Shown here in pieces: positions 35,568 to 61,528 of a stretch of DNA of 64,000 nt. The notes below the pieces were generated by a model. That model had not been told where the DNA came from. It saw nothing but the letters and a program-made list of their open reading frames with translations, and made no database searches. Source of the DNA: Hormiphora californensis (Eukaryota; Ctenophora; Tentaculata; Cydippida; Pleurobrachiidae). The translations under genes and the position numbers were made by a program. Position 1 is the stretch's first letter, and every line of letters starts with the position of its first letter. The stretch spans positions 4,197,996-4,261,995 of the forward strand of contig CM035357.1 of assembly GCA_020137815.1 (NCBI GenBank). Direction: 5' to 3'.

Positions 35568-36065
35568 TCATTTGTATTTCCCTTTTTTAGGATCCTGGCT
35601 AGTTGGTTGTTGGGGCGGTGGGGTTGGGTAGGGAAACATGTTGGCATGAGAACCCACCTCAAGACTCATCTCCCACATCGCCTTCATCCCTTCTGCCATG
35701 GAGTCCTGGAGGGGAGAATAGGGAGGTACATTAGTCGAGTCCTGCAGGATAATTGAGGTAGCGGTGTTTTGATAGGGGAATAAGTAACATATAGATAGAG
35801 GGATGGTCTTGGAGGTAGAGGAGCTCCTCTCCAAATATTAACTTGCTCCATATTTGTTTTATGCAGGATACTCAGGGCCGCAAATTAATGGACCTATATG
35901 TATAGAAAGGGTGGGAGTACTTACCAGTATCTTCACGCCAACTGATTTTTCATCTTTCTCTGCAGTTTGAGTATCCTGGTCTTTGTTTTTATCTGGCGAT
36001 TCCTCTTCCTCAACCTCGTATCTATTATCTCCAACTTGCTCTAACTTACTGTATTTACACGCCAT
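35568..36065 (-). CDS. Small two-exon protein of unknown function
   Basis: Exons 35925-36065 and 35568-35705 on the minus strand join in phase 0 to give 92 residues. The N-terminal half is acidic and charged (YEVEEEESPDKNKDQDTQ), the middle has an amphipathic stretch (DSMAEGMKAMWEMSLE), and the tail is proline-rich with a basic end (TPPPQQPTSQDPKKGKYK). A GTGGGT donor inside exon 2 (35652-35657) could remove the proline-rich part, but the frame stays open through it, so I read it as coding. No family is recognised. It is convergent with the MACPF gene. Confidence 0.6.
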
Positions 36066-36284
36066 TATACCAACTGCTGATTTAGGACGTGAATGGTTTT
36101 AAAAATATCTAAACTAGTTTGGTAAATTGCTCAACAAGTAAAGTATGCCATCACAAACTGAAAAGTGATAAAATGTCAAATATAGAAAGGTGTGAGGACT
36201 GCTAGGGGAAGCAATTCTCATTACGTGTCTACAACATCATGCAATCGTTGAACGATGGAGAGGGAGAGTGACTGGGCTCGGGTC

Positions 36285-36500
<216 letters not shown>

Positions 36501-36502
36501 AA

Positions 36503-36712
36503 TCAGAGTGACTCAGACATTATACCCTTTATGGTAGCTGGAGTAATCTCCACCTGTCGAATGACGGGGGCTACTTTATATGAGTCGCAAACATTGCACC
36601 ATAGTATGACTTTGTCCGGACTAATCACCGGACTGTCATAATGTGGGGTGTGGTATGCCTTTAGAAAAGGGAATATCCCGTATAATACGCCATCCACAAG
36701 AACATCAAGCAT
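36503..36712 (-). CDS. Possible 69-residue frame, uncertain
   Basis: An open frame with non-repetitive, protein-like composition (HYDSPVISPDKVILWCNVCD, with a CxxC) runs from an ATG at 36712 to a stop at 36503. It could be an exon of the same minus-strand gene as 35568-36065 or a chance frame. No family recognised. Confidence 0.3.
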   Translation of the reverse strand: MLDVLVDGVLYGIFPFLKAYHTPHYDSPVISPDKVILWCNVCDSYKVAPVIRQVEITPATIKGIMSESL

Positions 36713-36959
36713 ATCAAGTTCTTAAAATTAAAACAGCTAAAGAAACAGCTAAATGTAGAAAATAGTCGTGGCCTGAACCTGAGGTTCAGTCACGACTGTT
36801 CCCCCAAAGAAATGCAGATAAGAATTAATTGCTCAATTCCAACGATCAATAATATTAATGACTAGGCATTAACAAAAGAAGAAGAAGAAGTCGATGCTAT
36901 TGATAAATTTTTGAAATTCCAATGCGTCTCAACCTAGCTCATCTCACTCTCGGTCAACA

Positions 36960-37169
36960 ATGGATTTACCAGATAACCCATTGTTGACGAAAACTTGCAA
37001 AGTTCTTGTTTAGAACCTTTAGAATCTTTAGAACAATGCATTCGATGATGATCTTACCCCAGCTCGAAATTCTTCTCGTGTACTGTTACAGAAACAGAAA
37101 CGGTCGAAAAGGACCATGGGAAAGTCTATAGCATATTTGGATGATGAGATTATGTTTATGAACTATTAT
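36960..37169 (+). CDS. Possible broken small gene or exon pair
   Basis: An ATG at 36960 opens MDLPDNPLLTKTCKVLV and stops at a TAG. In the same frame, after a three-fold TTTAGAA(C/T)C repeat with TAG codons, a well-formed stretch follows (DDLTPARNSSRVLLQKQKR, SIAYLDDEIMFMNYY) up to a GTGAGT donor at 37170. The repeat may be an intron end (acceptor CTTTAG before 37032) or a disruption. I cannot find a convincing next exon. Confidence 0.3.
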
Positions 37170-39240
37170 GTGAGTACTGAAGCAGTATGAGTAGATGGGA
37201 ACAGTCCCTTTTCGCCCCTGAAAATCAAATCATGGTATGATTTTCAGGGGCGAAAAAGGACTGTTTCCATCTATTAGATATAGCCGTTTTACTTTTAGGG
37301 ATCTTCCCGGCTATTGACTGACAATTTCTCTGAACTTTGTTGTTTCAGGGCTAAACAGACACGACTCAGGTCAGCGCGATGCCTGACGACGCCTTGATTG
37401 CAATCCTCTTTGGTCTGCCGGGTAGGAAACAACTGTTTTCCCAAGTGGGGGAAAGCAGTCGTGCCTGAATCTCAGGTTCAGGCCACGGCTATTCATCCCT
37501 GAGACCTGAGAGCTTAGGGCTGTTTTTGGCTATTCCCTAAAAGTTTCTCTGAAATCTTAGGAAATAGCCGTCGCTATGATCCCTAAGATCTCAGGTCTCA
37601 GGAGTAAATAATAAATACTAAATCGCCGTGGCCTGAACCTGAGATTCATGCACGACTGTTTTCTCCCTGGCCCCTGGGTCTGATAAAGGATGACATAATG
37701 AGAGAGTAAAACGAAAAGCTCGACAAAATGGGTTGCGTGTAATTCTCAGTGAGGTCTTTAGCTGCAGCACCTGCTACCATGTGTGTGTGGGACAGGGGAC
37801 CAGGCAGGGCCATTACATATTACATTGCTATAATAGCCATGATAGGTGTTAGATAGAGATGAATATTACATGAGAAAGTACATCTAGTGGAATGAGGATC
37901 TGCTACGAAATCTAGACGGGTGGCTTTTAGATTTTAGAAGCTCGAGAAGGATAAAACTTAGAAGTTGCAAAGAATTTAATTGAGGAGATAATGTCATAGA
38001 AAGGAATTGAGAGAGGTGAGATATGGAGAGGAGACCATCTGGCAGCAACCTATATACGCCGAATACGCGGCCGTCACACATACACAAATCTCCAAATTTC
38101 ATCGATATCTGGTTGAGATCAAGTTTCTAAAATAAAATTAAAGCATCATTTAACGTCAGAATACTGTCGAGTGTCGACTAGTTGTAAATGAGATGAAGCA
38201 ATATGGTGTCAGTTGTTTATCGTGAACGGATTGGAGTGATTTTTAGGGAATTTCATGACCTAGGCTGTAGAGTGTAGAGTGTAGACTGTAGAGTGTAGAG
38301 TGTAGACCCGCTACTTATTTGAGTTAGTTACTCGACAACTACTGAGAGAGAGGGACGATAGACGCTAACGAAGCACCATTCTGTTCTCTTGGTAGAGTAG
38401 TAGAGTACGTCGGCTTAGTAATAGTATCACCAACCAACCATGAACCAACTACTGAGAGGGACTGTCAGGAGAGGGATAGAAAATGAATAGAAAATGAAAG
38501 CAATAAAGTTCATAACCAGACATAAAGATAACTATACAACGTATACTCTCAATACTCTTGCTGGTATTAAACACTTGCTATACATTACAATTACATAGAG
38601 CTGCTAGGGAGAGCATTGAGCAATGCGATCATCTTCAAGGGGAAAAGCTGGGAGAGAGAAAAAGAGAGCTACACTGCAGATCAAGTACATTGGTACACTG
38701 GTACAACTACGAATCACATGGAATATTAGTACACTATTCAAGTATTGTATATGTAATGTGTAGTACTCAGTATAATGAGCTAACAATAACATAACAACTA
38801 ATACTTATCAAGGACGTTAACTGGTCAGCTGTCAATTTAAATGGCAACTCTTGAGATATTAGTGGATAGTACTCGGCAACATGTACGGTGTAGTGGCATG
38901 ATGTACCCTCGCGAGAGTACACTGTACTGAGTACAGCGCAGGAAGGAGAGAGAAGGGGGAGTGGGGACCCCATCTCGACTGTTATGTACTGGACCTGTTT
39001 AGAGTCCCTCTAACCCGGGCTAGTATAACAACAGTGTACACTACTGCAGCAGTGTGATAACTACTCGGCACTCGGCAGAGTGGAGAGAATGGAGAGATCA
39101 GAGTAAAGAAGAGAGAACTCAATCTCTGTCTCTCTCGATCTCTGTCTCCCTCTGTCTCCCTCTCTGTTAGCGTGTACATACATGTCAGACGTATGAAGCT
39201 TCCTTGTTATATTCTAACCCTAGGCCTCCTTTATATTTGT
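37170..39240. other. Repeat-containing stretch without a supported gene
   Basis: Contains a 70-bp hairpin (37199-37268), copies of a CCTGAATCTCAGGTTCAGG-type palindrome (37459-37491, 37621-37665), short AGTGTAGA repeats (38270-38306) and otherwise unique AT-rich sequence. No exon chain is visible. Confidence 0.5.
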
Positions 39241-39244
39241 AAAA

Positions 39245-40350
39245 GAGGGTAAACAGGTGACAGGTAAACAGGTGACAGGTAAACTGGTGACAGGTAAACA
39301 GGTGACAGGTAAACATGTGATAGGTAAACAGGTAAACAGGTGACAGGTAAACAGGTGACAGGTAAACAGGTGACAGGTAAACAGGTGACAGGTAAACAGG
39401 TGACAGGTAAACAGATGACAGGTAAACAGGTGACAGGTAAACAGGTGACAGGTAAACAGGTGACAGGTAAACAGGTGACAGGTAAACAGGTGACAGGTAA
39501 ACAGGTGACAGGTAAACAGGTGACAGGTAAACAGATGACAGGTAAACAGGTGACAGGTAAACAGGTGACAGGTAAACAGTTGACAGGTAAACAGATGACA
39601 GGTAAACAGGTGACAGGTAAACAGGTGACAGGTGACAGGTAAATAGGTGACAGGTAAACAGATGACAGGTAAACAGGTGATAGTTAAACAGGTGACAGGT
39701 AAACAGGTGAACAGGTAAACAGGTGACAGGTAAACATGTGACAGGTAAACACTAAACAGGTGACAGGTAAGCAGGTGACAGGTAAACAGGTGACAGGTAA
39801 ACAGGTGACAGGTAAACAGGTGACAGGTAAACATGTGACAGGTAAACAGGTGACAGGTAAACATGTGACAGGTAAACAAGTGACAGGTAAACAGGTAAAC
39901 AGGTGACAGGTAAACAGTTGACAGGTAAACAGTTGACAGGTAAACAGGTGACAGGCAAACAGGTGACAGGTAAACAGGTGACAGGTAAACAGGTAAATAG
40001 GTGACAGGTAAACAGATGACAGGTAAACAGGTGATAGTTAAACAGGTGACAGGTAAACAGGTGAACAGGTAAACAGGTGACAGGTAAACATGTGACAGGT
40101 AAACACTAAACAGGTGACAGGTAAGCAGGTGACAGGTAAACAGGTGACAGGTAAACAGGTGACAGGTAAACAGGTGACAGGTAAACATGTGACAGGTAAA
40201 CAGGTGACAGGTAAACATGTGACAGGTAAACAAGTGACAGGTAAACAGGTGATAGGTGACAGGTAAACAGTTGACAGGTAAACAGTTGACAGGTAAACAG
40301 GTGACAGGCAAACAGGTGACAGGTAAACAGGTGACAGGTAAACAGGTGAG
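39245..40350 (+). repeat. 15-bp minisatellite GGTGACAGGTAAACA
   Basis: About 70 copies of a 15-bp unit over 1.1 kb, with larger duplicated blocks (39,655-39,950 is repeated at 40,005-40,320). Because 15 is divisible by three, frames stay open on both strands (a 363-residue frame on minus); these are not genes. Confidence 0.95.
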
Positions 40351-40746
40351 AGGTAAATGCAGTTTATGTTGATAGGTGACAGATAAAGCAGTTTGTTTCT
40401 CGTAGGTGTAACACTTGATTATTGTCTAATTTTGTTGTTTTTGTAAATAATTGGTGCCGTTAAAGGTCAAATAAGTTTTATAATGTAAATAGAGATAAAA
40501 TAAATTGGACTCATCTCATAAGCGCCAATTATCACGATAATTAGCAAATGACCAACACACGCAACCAAATAATACTCGTGAAACAATAAAATAGTGATAA
40601 AAACGCGTGCCCTCTGCAGAAGCCTATAATACTAGGTGGAAAATGAATAATTCATTTTCCGATGACTATAGGCCACAGACCACCACAGCGCTCTGTAGTG
40701 TGCGTGATGTTGTTTTAACAACTTTCAGTCCCGTACATAAATATTT

Positions 40747-54494
<13,748 letters not shown>

Positions 54495-54804
54495 ATTGGC
54501 ACTTGTGTGAAGAGATGATATTTTAGAAGGGGGTTGTTAGATTTGCTGAAGAGGCTTGCCACTGTGTTCGTACGAAACACGGTTATTTTTGAAAAAAAAT
54601 TGATACTGTACACAAGATTGAAAAAAGGTATAAAAAATATATTACATTTTTACAATTATTACATCGGTGAAACAATCTTATTATATTATATCTTGTCATT
54701 TGTCAACAATATCTGAGTTGTGCCTGTGACTGGTGCCAGTCACTGATATTAGGACATGCAATAACAAAGGATCTTATAGTGTATTGTTCATTGTTCGTAT
54801 TTAA

Positions 54805-56412
54805 TCAGTTGTTCGATCGGAGCTCTATCGTTAATGTACTGAACTTTTTTTCATATGACTTGTAGAAGTTACGAAGTGAAGTAGTCGGAGTGTCTCGATT
54901 TTCGCATGAGGTTAAATGTAAATTTATCGTATCATTCATTCGCTTATTATATGTATAAAATCGAACAATAACATTTTGTAGTAGTTCGGGGTCTTGGTGA
55001 AAATGAACGTCTGCATTATCTGCTTCTGTAAGTTCTCGATCAGTTACCAACTTAAGAGTAACAATAGGGAAAGAAATCTTATTTTTCAGAGCCACCGAAA
55101 CTTTTACAGCAACTTGACATTGTTTTCGTCTATCATTTTCATGACAACAAACGTTATTCAGCTTGAAAAACACAATTTTAGAGTGTGTTACTGGGAATCT
55201 CATCATGCCTTCACATACAATACCACTGTATTCCGAATAATGTACAGTCTCCTGCTTCCCCTTCATGTACTGTTCCAAAAAGTTATGTATTGCAATAGAA
55301 CAACGAAATCCTTCATCATAACGGTTAAACTGCTCGATAAACCTAGTTGCGAGCCCAAATAGCCCACGGCTAGTTTTCCGACGTCGCTTCTCCAATATTT
55401 TTGTAAATGTATCAACAAAGTCTGGTATTTCATCATACACGTCGCAGCAGTACATCAGTGAGTCAACAAACTGTAGGTATGAAACAATCTTCGGATGTTC
55501 ATCAATAACTTTGACAGCCTCTAGAAACGATTTACACCCTCCAAGAGCTGGTATTTCAATTGGGTATACAATCTCCTGAGCACTGTCCTGGGAACTACTA
55601 GCGGGACTGGAAGGTATCATTTGAAGCTGGAGAAATGTTGCAAACAACGATGCGAGGTCTTCGTTAGCGACATACAGTTGCAGAGTTTTAACAACCTTTT
55701 GGTACACTTCGGGATCCTCTTGGAGACACATTTCTAGTGGCTGTGGAGCTAGGAACTTTTTCTCCACATCACTAAGCTTCACAGGAGGAGTCTTGCCCTC
55801 GACCGTTGCAATAAGCCAGTTGTAGAGAACAGGAGTTGACTTTCCAGCCACAGATAAACATAGGCTTGTGTACACGAACTCTTGTTCATTTGGATCACGT
55901 AACAGGAAATCCTCAATCAAAGCCACTCGGAGATCAGGCAATTCCATCAGCCTGCTGTTCAGGGGATCCTGGAGGTCTCTACAGTTCCTCTCCTTGAGGA
56001 TATACCCAGCCTCCTCAAACAAATACCATGCCTCCTCTAGAGATTCTGAGGTCAGCTTAGTACAAAGCCTGGTGTAGAACTTGAGACATTCTTTAACCAT
56101 CCATTTCACTTTGAACACCACGCTCAGTTTGTTAACCTCCCGGAAGTTTTCCTTGGAGAGAATTATACTGCCTGAGTAGCAGGACTCAACAAAGAATAAA
56201 ACTGAGGAGTGGGAAAACTCCTCCACATCTAGTTCTTTCATTTCCTGGCAACCAACCAAATCACGCAGAACCGGGCTGTTCATCACCATCGGAAAAGAAC
56301 TTGCCCGCACAACTTCACCGCCACTGCACATAAGTTGGAGATCGTTGATGCCCTTAAACTCCAAGTTTTCCTTACCAAAGTTCATGGGGACTGTACATGT
56401 TTGGATCTCCAT
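54805..56412 (-). CDS. BTB-BACK domain protein, intronless
   Basis: A 535-residue single-exon frame. Residues about 18-115 form a BTB/POZ domain: FKGINDLQLMCSGGEVVRAS, FPMVMNSPVLRDL, then VLFFVESCYSGSIILS. A BACK-like helical region (about 118-235) follows, with FYTRLCTKLTSESLEEAWYL and LIEDFLLRDPNEQEFVYTSL. The C-terminal half is mostly alpha/beta sequence without kelch repeats or other domains that I recognise. BTB-BACK proteins often dimerise and serve as cullin-3 substrate adaptors; without a visible substrate domain the target is unknown. The gene starts near 56412, and the upstream 57-58 kb holds no gene. Confidence 0.8.
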   Translation of the reverse strand: MEIQTCTVPMNFGKENLEFKGINDLQLMCSGGEVVRASSFPMVMNSPVLRDLVGCQEMKELDVEEFSHSSVLFFVESCYSGSIILSKENFREVNKLSVVFKVKWMVKECLKFYTRLCTKLTSESLEEAWYLFEEAGYILKERNCRDLQDPLNSRLMELPDLRVALIEDFLLRDPNEQEFVYTSLCLSVAGKSTPVLYNWLIATVEGKTPPVKLSDVEKKFLAPQPLEMCLQEDPEVYQKVVKTLQLYVANEDLASLFATFLQLQMIPSSPASSSQDSAQEIVYPIEIPALGGCKSFLEAVKVIDEHPKIVSYLQFVDSLMYCCDVYDEIPDFVDTFTKILEKRRRKTSRGLFGLATRFIEQFNRYDEGFRCSIAIHNFLEQYMKGKQETVHYSEYSGIVCEGMMRFPVTHSKIVFFKLNNVCCHENDRRKQCQVAVKVSVALKNKISFPIVTLKLVTDRELTEADNADVHFHQDPELLQNVIVRFYTYNKRMNDTINLHLTSCENRDTPTTSLRNFYKSYEKKFSTLTIELRSNN

Positions 56413-58309
56413 TTGTTACTGTTTCTAGTGAGAAAATAAAAGTGGATTAGTTATTAGACCAAACCCGACACTAATGGACCAGCTCTTTCTAGGTCAATGA
56501 AGTTCCGGTCTAAGTCTAATATTTTTGGTAGTGCACACCTAGTTGGCATAGGACTCCCTTCTGCGGGAATCATGTGCGTCAGCCGTCAAGACTCAAGGTA
56601 CTTTAACACACAGTACACACACACACCACACGACGACAGTCGACAAGTCACTTTACATACTCACTGAGTATTACTCAGCACAATTATTATCTATGGTGAT
56701 AACTGATAAGTCACAACTTAATTAGGGACCCATATGTGCTACGGTCCCCTCGTCTCGTAAGTGTTTAGTGTACCCACTATCCCCACAACGAGCAGAGCAG
56801 GAGGGAATTCAAAACTGGGAAAGCCACCGTGAGAAAATCAGTCGATATTCGTGTCTGAACTCTGATCTGTGACAAGGCAGCGCTTCAATTGGGATATGCT
56901 ACATACCCCTCTGATGCAGTAGGATAACCGATAAGACAGCGCTTTTCAGCCTTTTTTAATTTCGGCGATGTTTGATCGTTTCGCAAACATTTAAAAAAAA
57001 ACATTTTTAAATTTTATTTTGAAACGAAAATTCACTAACCCCAACACCGATTGGCATCACTTTCCAACAGCCGAAGAGAAACGGTTTTAATTTTGGAAAG
57101 CGCGCGAGCAAAACGCAAACATTTTTTACGCTGCATTGCGTAAATGCGCGTCGCGTCGTAAACCACGCGCGCGTTTTCGCCGTTTTTTTCCGGTTCGGGC
57201 ACCCACAATTTTTTTCTGAAATCTAAAAACTTGGTTTGCATTGGGCGCGATTATAATCTGGGTGCCTTGCAGCCTGTTTACAGGTGCGCGCTACCAAAAG
57301 AGTACACTTAGACCGACTTTTTTCAAACGGCTATAGCCACGCAACCACATGGCCGATTTGTGTAAACTAAACGGTATCAGTTAGAGAATTTTGTGTTCTC
57401 TTGTGAGATGACCATTTTTTTAATTAACTTATTTAACTTAACTTATTTGTGTTTTGTGTATGTCTTTATTTTTTGGGTGTTGGGGTATAAGTGTGAGTGT
57501 GAGTGTGAGTTTGAGTGTGAGTTCTGTGTGGGTGTGTGTGTGTGTGTGTGTGTGAGTGTGTGTGTATGTGTGGTGGTGTTTTGTAACTACCGTATTTTTA
57601 ACTAACTTAAATTCGCCTTTTTCTTTTCGAATTTAGTAATTTATTAAACCTGGTTAAATCTATCTGTCCGTTTAGCTCTCAGCTCATTGTTACCCGTCTC
57701 ATTGGTTCGTCTGTGTGTGTTTGTCCCGCTTTAGGTAACTGCTGTTGTGCTATTAGCCTCGGCCTAGAAGCGTATATTAATGTACTTAATTTTTAACTAT
57801 ATTTTATACGTATAGTGTAAGAGCGGGAGAGTCATATATTTTCTTATATTGACTTGATATAAATTGTGAAGTTCATATTCATATTCATATTCATAGAATC
57901 GATAGCCCTAACCGATAACCCCAAACCAAACCCTAACCAGACCCTAACGGATAGCCCTAACCCGTCGCGCGCGCCCAAAACTACGAATTGTTAGCAATGA
58001 AAGGCACCCAGATTTTAACGTTTTCCGTTTGCATTTTGCCTGGCATTTTCCAATCAGTAACTGATTATCAGTTAGGCGTTAGTCGTAGAGAACTGAGAAA
58101 CGCAGAGGGCCGGGGAAGTGTCTTCAAGCGATTTTTTTGTTTTTAGTGAGCTCAAAGGATTTTAAGTACTTTTTTCTCAACTAATTCTGGTGGTCGAGCA
58201 GTGCCAAATTGAAAAACTTGTATCATGACTCAAGAGTGAAGATTTTTACCATTTTGAATAGATTTCATAGTTTTAGTTTAATATTATTTTATTAAAGTAA
58301 TACAAATGT
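56413..58309. other. Intergenic stretch with TG repeats
   Basis: No gene supported. Contains a GTGAGT/TG repeat (57490-57570) and a few degenerate CCCTAAC words (57900-57960). The CpG-containing block 57080-57190 encodes only a short basic frame on the minus strand. Confidence 0.5.
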
Positions 58310-61300
58310 TTACTCGTCAGCAACATCTGCTATCTCTAAATCTCGGGTTTCCTTAGTAAACAGGGCTGCACCCACAAACGACATTAAACTTGCCACCACA
58401 TACATTGTCACTACCAGATAGGGACTCACATAGAATAGTGCATAAACCCCAATAACTCCAACCACCCCTCCGATTTTACCCCAAAAGTTCACAAACCCGG
58501 AGGCTGTTGTTCGGACGGACGTGGGGTAGTTCTCTAGTATTATAATCCAAACGAGAATGTTCAGCCCGGACGCTGCAAACTTTATAACGAACAACAGAAT
58601 GAAGGTAACAGTTTGACTGTAGCACTTGTAAAGCAGGAGACAGGAGAGTAGGTTGGCGGCCGCGAAAACTCTTAACATCGGAACTCTACCGGTGATGTGT
58701 GACAATCCATGGGCCGTTAGGAGGCCCTTAATTGTTGCAGATATTACAATTGCAGTCTTTAGAAGGGATTGTTGGGAGAGTTTTTTACATTTGTGTTCGG
58801 GAACAGCACCATCTCCCCCACAAAACTCAGAATTGAAGGCCATCGGTAGGAACAAGATGAGAGAAAGGAAAATTAGAATGTTTCCAAAGTATATCACTGA
58901 TAGCAGGATCGTTTCCTTTAGATATTTAGGGGAAAACAGGACTCCTAAATCTCCCAGATCCTCTCCCTCAAAACATTTCACCTCCAAACCCTCATCCAGC
59001 TCTACTCCGTTTAGTTTCGCCATGAACTGGACTGCCTCCTTTGCTTTTTCTGTCTGCCCACTGGTTACAAGGTATCTGGGAGACTCTGGGACGAACTGGA
59101 GTGATATGATTGCCGGGATAAGGGGAAGGGAGACGAGAATTATAAACCACCTCCATCCAACAGCGTTCAGTAGAAAGTAGCCAAGTAGTGCAGTTATAAA
59201 CATGCCAACCTTAGAAACCAGGATTATCAGGGAGACTCCGATAGAGCGGTAATCGTCCTCAACTACCTGAGGGGGATTGATTTGATTTGTTAAGAGTGGT
59301 TGCCATGGCCGTTAACCCCTTTGACCCTTTGCCATGCACGTCGTGCATTGCACGAGGGCCATCTCTTAGTGATACCAGCACCGCATCATGTCGAGAGTGC
59401 TTGTGGTAGTGCAATAGTGTAGTAGTGTAGTAGTATGCAAACGATTACTAGTAGGACACTCAATTCTCTTCAACAATCAATTATTACTTTGTCTACCGAA
59501 CCGGAACCCTCACAGAGCACTGTGTGAGCCACACACAATCTGAGAAGATATATCAGGCTGGGAACGATTCTGAATGATTTGGGGGGGGGGGATGATTTGA
59601 CTTTCTCACTACAAGAGGAGTGTGTACTGTGTGTACAAGGTCCCCCCCCCCCTTTCTTTCTCTCCCTCATGCGGTGACGTTTCTCTAGGGATGGGTAAAA
59701 GAGGGTACATCGTACTAAATTGTGGGGCGTGATTTTGTGTTCTTGTGGGTGCGAAGTTGGCATAAATGATTTACATCTCTCTCGCTCTTTCTCTCGCTCT
59801 TTCTCTCGCTCCCCTCTATTTTTTGTTCAAAATTCATTGATGTTTTCAAAATTCATTAATCTGGAATCAATTCAAAATTGACAAAAAATACAAACTCTCA
59901 ATTACCTCAGTGGCATAACTAACAATAACACCAAAGTTAGCACCAATACAGGCTCCAGGTCACACTTCTAGCTACAAGGAACTGCCATTTGTTCTGAGCC
60001 AGTGCCGATCCAACTGCCGTGAATAGTAGGAGAACCAGGGTCACTGTTAACACTGATTTCCTACCGGATTTATCAGCCACCTTACCGAACACGACACTGC
60101 CTGGAAAGAGGGGAATCACATTGAAAAGCGCTACCTTATCCCTATCGGGGCCAGCACGGGGGGGGGATCACCCTAACTGTATCAAACATCCATGCCCCTA
60201 AATGCCCCTAACTGTCCCAGATGGAAAATACCACCCCACCCCCCTTGATTATGACAGTTAGGGTCCTCCTCTAACTGTCTCAAATCCCAAATTTTGGGAC
60301 CCATCCCCCTATTTTCCGAAAAATTCCACATTTTTGACGCTATTCTCGCACACTTATTTTTGAAATATATTAGAATTGGGTCAGGCCAATGCTCTGACAG
60401 CTCCCACCATTGTCAAATCAATAATTATACAATTTCTAGTACACCACTGTCCTCCTGCACAGTTTTAGTGAACTCAGGACCCGTCGATGTCACCGGCCCA
60501 CTTTTATTCTCACAACCCTACTTAATTACTAATTAGTTATCAGAAAATTACCAATAATTTATCAGTAAGTTACTAATTAGCGGGGAAGTAATTTTGATAT
60601 CTCCTTCTGGTGATCAACACACACACACACGCCCTCTGTACAACAGTTTAAGTCCCTGGTTCAATTCCCGGTCAAACCCAGTATTTTTCGATTTTCTTCC
60701 CTATTTAATTCTTAGTAATTCTGAACTCATTATTCAGAATTACTAATTAGCTGTTAATTATTACTAACTAATTACTTACTGAATCAATAAGTTGACCAAT
60801 CGGCTGTTTTTGAGTCGCATAGTTTTGATACAATGAAATAGTGTTTATTTAGGACTGTAGACTGTTTCAAACTTTTCAACACTACTTTAAACAAATTAAT
60901 TTGAGCTGATGATGACGTTAAACGTCGAAACCGTCCCGTATTATCTTTCCTGAAATAAATCTCCGAGTCGTCTACAGTCCTAAATAAACACTATTTCATT
61001 GTAATTACTTACTGATTCCATAGAATACGAATACAGCTGCTGCAATTCAGTCCTTCAAAAAACAGGCGACAGTTCCCACTCGCACTTCAAATATGGAATA
61101 ACTAGCGATATCAGTACCTGTGTGAGATATTAATTAATATTAACATTAGCATTAACTGATGTTAATTGATATAAACATTAACATTAACATTAACATTAAC
61201 ATTAACATTAACATTAACATTAACATTAACATTAACATTAACATTAACATTAACATTAACATTAACATTAACATTAACATTAACATTAGCATTAACATTA

Positions 61301-61528
61301 ACATTAACATTAACATCAACTATTGACTAGTCACTAGAGGTATAGCACACATTATACCTGTTCGACTGTATCCATGATTGATATCAGAGAGAGTATAGTC
61401 CAGAAAATGATCTGGGCCCATCCAAAACCAATAATCCTGTAAACATCATTTAGATAAGTCTTACTACCAGCAACAGTGGTGGTTGGGTTATCAGCAACAT
61501 TAGTTGAACCATATTCAGGAGCAGCCAT
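58310..61528 (-). CDS. SV2/SVOP-like MFS transporter
   Basis: Minus-strand exons 61358-61528, 61013-61117, 59906-60100 and 58310-59266, about 475 residues. Exon 1 encodes the N-terminus and TM1 (GFGWAQIIFWTILSL), exon 3 the loop 2-3 motif GKVADKSGRKS and following helices, exon 4 the sugar-porter motif PESPRYLV, a central cytosolic loop and helices 7-12 (with NYPTSVRTTASG). Order and motifs fit the SV2/SVOP/organic-cation branch of the major facilitator superfamily, a plasma-membrane or vesicle transporter; substrate unknown. Frames change inside exon 3 (near 59956) and inside exon 2 (two changes or a net shift), while splice borders remain intact. Assembly error is my preferred reading; a decaying gene is the alternative. 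Confidence 0.75.
60658..60668 (+). promoter_or_regulatory. tRNA/SINE-like B box
   Basis: A second GGTTCAATTCC followed by CGGT, identical over 15 bp to the word at 44063. Lies in an MFS intron, after a CA repeat. Confidence 0.35.
60831..61001. mobile_element. 171-bp TA-flanked element with perfect 32-bp TIRs
   Basis: The first and last 32 bp (starting CAATGAAATAGTGTTTATTT) are exact reverse complements, with TA on both sides (60829-60830 and 61002-61003). The interior contains CTGATGA, a GACGT/ACGTC stem and GAAAC at 60906-60931, resembling a hammerhead ribozyme core. It lies in an MFS intron. Confidence 0.7.
61165..61320 (+). repeat. (ATTAAC)n microsatellite
   Basis: About 25 copies of a 6-bp unit with two GC-containing variants. 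Confidence 0.95.

Noticed and set aside
39220-40311. 363-residue minus-strand reading frame
   Set aside because: It is a translation of a 15-bp minisatellite with no start context, signal or domain.
57035-57241. 68-residue basic frame on minus
   Set aside because: Arg/Lys-rich, from a CpG-containing block, without homology, splice signals or a coding neighbour.
57890-57965. Telomere-like CCCTAAC words
   Set aside because: Only a few degenerate copies without tandem order; not an interstitial telomere.
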